From contig MHGR01000089.1 of assembly GCA_001805655.1 (NCBI GenBank), positions 4,337 to 9,493 of the forward strand: a stretch of 5,157 nt of DNA, read 5' to 3'. The notes under the pieces were generated by a model, which saw nothing but the letters and a program-made list of their open reading frames with translations, was not told the DNA's origin and ran no database searches. Of the stretch, positions 1 to 3,000 are shown piece by piece. This DNA comes from Omnitrophica WOR_2 bacterium RIFCSPHIGHO2_02_FULL_52_10 (GTDB taxonomy: Bacteria > Omnitrophota > Gorgyraeia > Zapsychrales > Zapsychraceae). Both the position numbers and the translations under genes were made by a program. The first letter of the stretch is position 1, and the number at the start of each line of letters is the position of its first letter.

Positions 1-2
1 GA

Positions 3-3000
3 GCTGGTGGTTCGACTACGCGCACCACTGGCCCTGAGCCCTTCGGCTTCGCTCAGGGTTCGTCCTGAGCGAGCGGAGCGAGTCGAAGGACTGACAGAGC
101 CTTGTTTCTTGACAGTGTTATGGAAAAATACTATACTTAAATAGTTAGATAAGAAGGGAGACGGCATGAAGTTAAAAATATTGGATAATGACGAATTTGT
201 CCGGCGCAACTTCACAAAATTAATAAAACGATACCCCCGTCGAAGAATAGTTATCAGCAACGGAGAGATATTCACGGGCGAAGATGCCGTGAACCAAGCA
301 CGCCTAAAATACCCCAGGATAACGCCGCTTTCCTTTCCCGTCCCAAGCCCGGAAGAATTTTTCCATATTCTATGAAAAAGAAGGTCGACCTCCCTTATAA
401 AACCTATAAAGGGCAATTCTATCCTATCATTAAAGTAACGCTCAACGGACCTCATGGCCCGTTGGAGACGGAAGCTTATGTTGACAGCGGAGCCAGCATT
501 TCGATATTCCTGGCCACCATTGCTTCTGATCTGGGGATAGATTACTCCAAGGGCAAGATCACCTATACGATGGTCGGCGACGGTAGTTTTATCCCTGTTT
601 ACATTCATAACATCACGATCCAGATCGGACCCTACGCTTTTCGAGCCTCGATCGGCTTCTCTCCCCATCTCGGCGCGGATTTCAATCTTCTTGGCCAAAA
701 ACATATCTTTGACCGCTTTATAGTCAGTTTCGACAAGCGCAAAAAGACTGTCTCCTTCCAACCTTATTAGCAATAATAATATTCCCCTCAGCGAACTGAC
801 GGAAAGAACAGCTGATAGACGATGGTCAATGATCAATGGATTTTCGCCTTGCGACCTTGTGACTTGTGAATTGTGACTTGGTAAACCCACCGGCGAGCTC
901 GACCAGATTTTTTCTGTCCGTCGAGCCGTCCCGAGGGGCGAGCTGAAGGCCCGACTGCGTTTACCATCCTGAGCGAAATGGACCGCCTTACCTTGACTTT
1001 CTCGTGGCCGTATAGTAATATTTCTTATATCAAGGAGGTCTGCGATGAAACCAAAACGAGAATTTACAGTGCTCATTGAGCGCGATGAAGACGGCATGCT
1101 TATTGCTACGGTCCCCGCTTTAAAAGGTTGCCACACCCAGGCCAAAAACCTATCTTCCCTTCTGGAGAGAACCAAAGAAGCCATCCTGTTATGCCTAGAG
1201 GTGGAACGACCGTCCAATCTTACATTTGTCGGCCTCCAGGAAATCTCTGTGTAATGCGCCTCACCCCCCTGAAGCCCGCCGTTGTCATCCGCATACTTAA
1301 CAAACTTGGGTTTAAGGCCATACGGCAAAAAGGAAGCCATATCTTTTTTCGCCACCCTGACGGCCGCTCTACTGTCGTCCCCTTCCACAGAGGCGAAGAC
1401 CTGAGCCGAGGCCTTATCAAATCTATTCTTAATGATATTGAATTGACCTGGGAAGAGTTCATCGCCGCCAAATAATTTCTCTCCCACCGGCGAGCTTCCG
1501 GCATTTCCAGCGCCGGCGCGGTTCATCATCCCGAAGTAACCGAAGATGAGATGCGGATTACCAATAAGCCGTTTAACCTTGATGTCGGTTCTTTCGCTGC
1601 GGTTGCGGCTGGTGATCGGCATCACGACAACCAGCGGGTCGCGCGCGGGCGCCGCCTCCCGGACCTCCTCATTGAGGATGACGGCGGCCACCTGCAGGCC
1701 GGTCGTCCCTTCGGCCCCGGCGAACCCGGAGTGTTCGAGGAGCGCGGTGCCGTAGAGCGCGTCCTCATCCGTGCGCCGCAGTATGCCGCTGGCAAGTTCG
1801 TTCACCCGCGCCAGCGTAAAGGGATTCGGCGTGGCCACGTTGCCGTCGACAACAATCTCCTCGCTGGCAGCCACCGACTCGGCCACGAGCGACCCTTCTT
1901 CAACGCTGCGAAGGAGCATGTCCGCGGGCGCGGCAGAAATGCCGTACACCTTGATGTTCCGGTCATATACCCTCGCCTGAAGCCACCCGCTCAACATGCC
2001 GCCTGAGCCCGCGGAGACCGTCAACACATGGGGACTCATGCCCAGCGTGCGCATCTGTGGTAAGGCCTCCCTGACCATCACCGAGTAGCCCGCCACCACA
2101 TCCGCGTCGCCATGCGGAACCGTGATCCGGTGGATGGGATCGGCCTGAAGCTCGGCGTTCACAACCTGCACGCCGTGCCAGTAGTCCCGGATCGGATCCC
2201 CGTTGAACCGGTCTCTCACAATGCCTCCCCTTTTCCGAATTTTCGCTTTCTTGTTTTCGGCAGACCCGGCCGGCATGGTAATTTCAGCCCTAAGACGCCC
2301 CTCTAATTGCGGATGGTTCCTGATGAGGGCCTGGACAGCCGCGGCCACCGCTTCCCCGTGGTTGCCGGTTGAGACCACTTTGACGATCATGTACATCGAC
2401 CTATCCATTGCAAACAACGGCAGCCGCTCTTTAACTTTCCGCAAGAGTCCGCCTGTCGCGCGGTCCTTGAATGATCCGGTCGGGTTAACCGACTCGTCCT
2501 TCAGGAAGATCCTGACCGGGCGGTTGATTAATTCCGACACATAATGATTGAGCTCATCAATCTCACGCAGCGGCGTCGGCTTGGGCACCGTGCCGTATTC
2601 ACGCTGGAACCTCTCCATCAGGCGGATGTGCCCCGGGGTCACCCCGGCGGCGCGCCGGCTTGCGACGGCCGATTCGTGCGCGCGACGCTCTTGCGAATCT
2701 CTGTCATTGCCCACCGGCGAGGAGGCCCTTCCCGCCACACCCAGCGTTGCGGATGATTTGGTATTAGGGGACAGACCCCTATTTACCGGGCTGGAACTGG
2801 AGGTTTGCCGCGAAGCAGCACTCGAAGAGTGTCCCCAATTACCCGGCCCGGCCAGCGTACGCGAATCCGAAATGATTGTGGCCAACCGCCGATGATGAAC
2901 ATGGAAGCGGTGGCCGCGCACGGCGAACGTTTCACGCAAGAGCCCGGCGTCAATCCAGCGCCCGACCCAGTGCCGCTGGTAAATATCAGGCGTCCACACT

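Larger units (their letters stand above)
771..1044. other. Region between the protease and hicB
   Basis: No plus-strand gene. It holds the tandem heptamer (856-881), the left SSPV repeat (886-899), a degenerate CCTGAGCGAA fragment (968-977) and the hicBA promoter and ribosome site. No convincing terminator for the protease operon is seen. The minus giant frame is open throughout. Confidence 0.6.

Noticed and set aside
856..899. CRISPR-like array
   Set aside because: Heptamer period with no spacers; a simple tandem repeat.
1128..1475. Longer hicA start adding 42 residues
   Set aside because: The extension overlaps hicB, has no HicA similarity and no ribosome site; the ATG at 1254 gives normal length and the classic stop-start overlap.
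1225..1484. Frameshift or sequencing error ending the giant gene near hicA
   Set aside because: No stop is present in the frame and no shift is needed to explain the PLP domain, which is continuous; the open frame continues without correction.
1484..1520. Possible terminator after hicA
   Set aside because: CCGG-type dyads are present but short, with no T tract; they belong to the SSPV repeat.
1551..2006. Plus-strand open frame of 151 codons
   Set aside because: It lies opposite the PLP domain, has a shadow-like Arg/Gly/His-rich composition and no ribosome site; the minus frame carries the conserved motifs.
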